Part shown: positions 62,108 to 64,000 of the stretch, piece by piece
Layout of the letters: the number at the start of each line of letters is the position of its first letter
How positions within the stretch are numbered: position 1 is the first letter of the stretch
IMG/VR virus record: IMGVR_UViG_3300029787_000001
Coordinates: 1 to 64,000 of that record
Reading direction: 5' to 3' (one strand)
Origin: a virus
DNA: 64,000 bases
Program-made: the position numbers and the translations under genes
Notes under the pieces: model-generated
Database searches by the model: none
Told to the model about the DNA's origin: nothing
What the model saw: only the letters and a program-made list of their open reading frames with translations

Positions 62108-62410
62108 ATGAAAGACAAATTTATTATTGGATTGTTTATGGTGAGTGCCTGCTTGACAGCGCTCTCGCTCCACTACAGGCTTAACTCAATCAACACAGAA
62201 GTGAAAAGAGTTCACGTAGAATCAATTGTTTCTTCTGGAAAGGCAATTTATTTGCCTGGAAGTGTGTGCGTGTTAAAAGCCACTTCTGAGATCGATGTAA
62301 GCAAAATGCGCGAATTTGCGGCTGCCTGCATCAACTCACATCAAGAATGGTTGCTAATCAACAACGGCAAAACTAATTACAGTGATGCCACTGAGAAAAC
62401 ACAGCCCTAG
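62108..62410 (+). CDS. Membrane- or lipid-anchored exported protein
   Basis: 100 residues. I-I-G-L-F-M-V-S-A-C-L-T-A-L-S is a membrane segment with a possible lipobox (V-S-A-C). Periplasmic part with A-I-Y-L-P-G-S-V-C-V-L-K and C-I-N-S-H. Overlaps the next gene by 26 bases. Confidence 0.62.
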   Translation: MKDKFIIGLFMVSACLTALSLHYRLNSINTEVKRVHVESIVSSGKAIYLPGSVCVLKATSEIDVSKMREFAAACINSHQEWLLINNGKTNYSDATEKTQP

Positions 62411-62648
62411 TGATTTAAAAGCTGGAATTTTAATCCAAGATATCCAAACAGGAGATCTCGCCCTGTTAATCAAAAGGGTTGACTTATTTGAGTTTGTCGA
62501 AGACGAACAGCCTTTGTGGATTTGGGAAATAACTTGGACAGGTCCAGCCACAGATTCCTATAATCGACACATGCCTTTTATTGAAGAGGCGGTGCTGGGT
62601 CTCCTAGACGGTGGTGTCTGGGAAATAAAAGGCGATGACGGACATTAG
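62385..62648 (+). CDS. VGD-related longer protein
   Basis: 87 residues from ATG 62385. Q-T-G-D-L-A-L-L-I-K-R near residue 21, I-W-E-I-T-W-T and G-G-V-W-E-I. Aligns with the next gene, so a duplicated pair. Confidence 0.6.
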   Translation: MPLRKHSPSDLKAGILIQDIQTGDLALLIKRVDLFEFVEDEQPLWIWEITWTGPATDSYNRHMPFIEEAVLGLLDGGVWEIKGDDGH

Positions 62649-62913
62649 TGACTTGCGTGATGCCGCTTCACATGTTATCTTACGTGTGGGTGACATGATT
62701 TATGATGTCCGCACTAAATCACGAGGGTTTCTACGCAAACGAGAAAGAAGAATAGACATCGTGGAAGATGACATCTTCATTTGGTGGATCACTTGGTTTT
62801 CTCAGGACCAAGACACCGGGTTCAACAACGTTGAATACATTGAAGAAGAAGGTCTCAAGATGTCGATTATAATAGGACTCGTAGAAATCAACAGCATCAA
62901 ACAAGGAGAATAA
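62635..62913 (+). CDS. VGD-related longer protein
   Basis: 92 residues. L-R-V-G-D-M-I-Y-D, F-I-W-W-I-T-W-F and Y-I-E-E-E-G-L: same order as its neighbour. 14-base overlap. Confidence 0.62.
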   Translation: MTDISDLRDAASHVILRVGDMIYDVRTKSRGFLRKRERRIDIVEDDIFIWWITWFSQDQDTGFNNVEYIEEEGLKMSIIIGLVEINSIKQGE

Positions 62914-62914
62914 G

Positions 62915-63349
62915 ATGCCCAACTGGAATGTTTACAAGGTGTTTGCTAGCGGCAAAAGGGCTAAAAGTCCTTACACAACTTTCGAAGCTGACAAGGCTCA
63001 GCATTTTTTTGAAAACATTCTTCCCACGCTCACACCAAAGCTGAAGAAGTCTAGCTGGGTCATTCTTGATGTAGAGGCATCACAGGAGCGCCCAGAAGGT
63101 GGCACGATGACCGAAGAGGACTTGGTTACAAAAAAGCGTAATCGCTTTCTAACTGGCATCGCCGTAGAAAAATTCCCAGACATCGCTGATAAGGGCGTCT
63201 CCACCTGTCTTATGATGAATGAGGGGACAGATTGGAAATGGGCTTGGTGCTTGGCTGAAGGGGCTACCCATAAGTTTATTGGCTTCTTGTCTGAAAAGTT
63301 TGACACTAGAAAGGAGGCTGTTGCGTGGATAGAGGAGGTTGGCACTTAG
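62915..63349 (+). CDS. Hypothetical protein
   Basis: 144 residues. W-N-V-Y-K-V-F-A-S-G-K-R at the start, V-I-L-D-V-E-A strand, and F-L-S-E-K-F-D-T-R-K-E-A-V-A-W-I helix at the end. Not recognised. Confidence 0.65.
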   Translation: MPNWNVYKVFASGKRAKSPYTTFEADKAQHFFENILPTLTPKLKKSSWVILDVEASQERPEGGTMTEEDLVTKKRNRFLTGIAVEKFPDIADKGVSTCLMMNEGTDWKWAWCLAEGATHKFIGFLSEKFDTRKEAVAWIEEVGT

Positions 63350-63561
63350 CCCACAAAATAGGAGACCTAATAAAAGTGGTGGAAAGAACTACAATAAACC
63401 TTCATAATGTAACCACAGAAATTGGTGATTTGGGAGTTGTTGTAAGTTGCCCAAAAGAAACAAGAGGAATCTTGTTTGTTGAAGTCTACATGGTTAGGAC
63501 AGGCACAGTGCGATGGTTCTCGCCACAAGAAATAGATATAATTTCCAACATAGACGAGTAG
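63325..63561 (+). CDS. VGD-family protein, GTG start
   Basis: 78 residues. H-K-I-G-D-L-I-K-V-V after nine residues, L-G-V-V-V-S-C and V-E-V-Y-M-V. 25-base overlap with the gene before. Confidence 0.62.
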   Translation: MDRGGWHLAHKIGDLIKVVERTTINLHNVTTEIGDLGVVVSCPKETRGILFVEVYMVRTGTVRWFSPQEIDIISNIDE

Positions 63562-63563
63562 CT

Positions 63564-63587
63564 CTCTATTTATTAATAGAGGGTTTT
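63564..63587 (+). terminator. Rho-independent terminator-like hairpin
   Basis: CTCTATT pairs with AATAGAG over a TATT loop, followed by GGTTTTC. Confidence 0.6.
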
Positions 63588-63591
63588 CGCA

Positions 63592-63759
63592 ATGAAGCAG
63601 ACCAATAGTTTTGTCGATTCCATGTCTCTGACATGTGTTTTGATAAACATTGGTCTGTTCTTATTTGCGTGCTGGTCTGGCTATTTACAAATACAACTAC
63701 TAGCACTATTTAATGTTGCTTGTTTTTTATTGTATTTTCTTATACTGGGGCGTAAATAA
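63592..63759 (+). CDS. 55-residue two-span membrane protein
   Basis: S-L-T-C-V-L-I-N-I-G-L-F-L-F-A-C-W-S-G and L-L-A-L-F-N-V-A-C-F-L-L-Y-F-L-I-L-G are two spans. Overlaps the next ATG by one base. Confidence 0.58.
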   Translation: MKQTNSFVDSMSLTCVLINIGLFLFACWSGYLQIQLLALFNVACFLLYFLILGRK

Positions 63760-64000
63760 TGTATCAAAAATTTTGGAACCAGTTCTTGGTTGAGCAAGAT
63801 GAGCTTGCTAGACCCACATTTAATGTAAGTGATGTCGCGTCTACAAGACCAGAGCCCGCACCAACACGTTCTTATCCATCTCCCTACACCACAGGTGTTG
63901 GGGCTTATTTGCTTTCCAAGGGTTATGATCTAGACAGCAAACTTGGTGGTGGCTTCGATGGAGAGGTCTACGCAGCGATAAATAAAAAAACAGGACAGAA
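63759..64000 (+). CDS. Tagged protein kinase-like protein, N-terminal part (partial)
   Basis: The frame is open to the window edge (80 residues). The start Q-K-F-W-N-Q-F-L-V-E|Q is the packaging-type tag. After a Pro-rich linker comes Y-D-L-D-S-K-L-G-G-G-F-D-G-E-V-Y-A-A, a glycine-rich loop as in Ser/Thr protein kinases (L-G-x-G-x-x-G-x-V-Y). The next Lys strand lies outside the window. With 59466 it makes two tagged kinase-like proteins. Confidence 0.72.
   Translation, partial: MYQKFWNQFLVEQDELARPTFNVSDVASTRPEPAPTRSYPSPYTTGVGAYLLSKGYDLDSKLGGGFDGEVYAAINKKTGQ

Noticed and set aside
62153-62173. TTGACA inside the membrane protein gene as a promoter
   Set aside because: The nearest -10-like hexamer TACAGG is at only 15 bases and no unit starts soon after.

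Overview
The window reads as part of a large, lytic-type tailed-phage genome. All genes I can support lie on the + strand, tightly packed and often overlapping by ATGA or TGATG. There is no rRNA, no ribosomal-protein operon and no ordinary host metabolism. Phage hallmarks are ThyX, dUTPase, a phage-type Dam, a DUF3310 protein, an HNH homing endonuclease beside the DNA polymerase, a mixed tRNA cluster, GroEL and ClpP homologues, and dozens of tiny unknown genes. No terminase, capsid, portal or tail gene was recognised, so the main virion module lies elsewhere. The host is not identified. TTGACA/TATAAT-type promoters and many exported or lipoprotein products fit a Gram-negative host, and one Asp-Thr-Gly-rich lipoprotein resembles surface lipoproteins of Myxococcota-like bacteria (weak inference).

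Layout: (1) 0-4.3 kb: end of thyX, small 'VGD' proteins, an AbrB-like protein, and two larger genes of which one may be a nucleotidyltransferase. (2) 4.3-9.8 kb: a family C DNA polymerase (DnaE type), an HNH endonuclease and a J-domain protein. (3) 9.8-26.9 kb: nucleotide and DNA-modification block with purA, uvsE, a nuclease plus Dam pair, dUTPase, a MORC-like GHKL ATPase, phage Dam, thioredoxin, IMP dehydrogenase, a sigma-region-4-like protein, an acidic repeat protein, clpP, two related nuclease-like proteins plus a second D12 methylase, groEL, an apparently dead methylase paralogue and a cupin. (4) 26.9-35.5 kb: a 982-residue tagged protein, exported protease, nucleotidyltransferase, glutaredoxin, deaminase, zinc-knuckle protein and TilS. 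(5) 35.5-38.8 kb: eight tRNAs mixed with small genes and a structured non-coding stretch. (6) 38.8-55.5 kb: GC-richer zone of small genes, many with their own near-identical promoter, carrying an OmpA-VWA fusion, two paralogous zinc-knuckle proteins and a MoxR ATPase with a VWA/metallopeptidase partner. (7) 55.6-64 kb: AT-richer again, with VGD proteins and a run of proteins sharing N-terminal tags, two of them kinase-like.

Four themes tie the window together. First, one short domain (M-K-V-G-D-L...) has expanded to roughly thirty copies, commonly in translationally coupled chains. Second, a family of about forty promoters (TTGACA, 17 bp, TACATT) carries an inverted repeat GTTAC-N9-GTAAC over the -10 and start region; several -35 boxes also supply the stop codon of the gene before. 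Third, diverse proteins share an N-terminal tag of the form L-L-x-E-N-W-R-x-F-L-x-E, comparable in position and in its L-x-E end to T4 capsid-targeting sequences, suggesting a set of head-packaged, injected effectors that includes two kinase-like proteins. Fourth, nuclease-like, methylase and GHKL genes form a scattered DNA-modification or counter-defence set.
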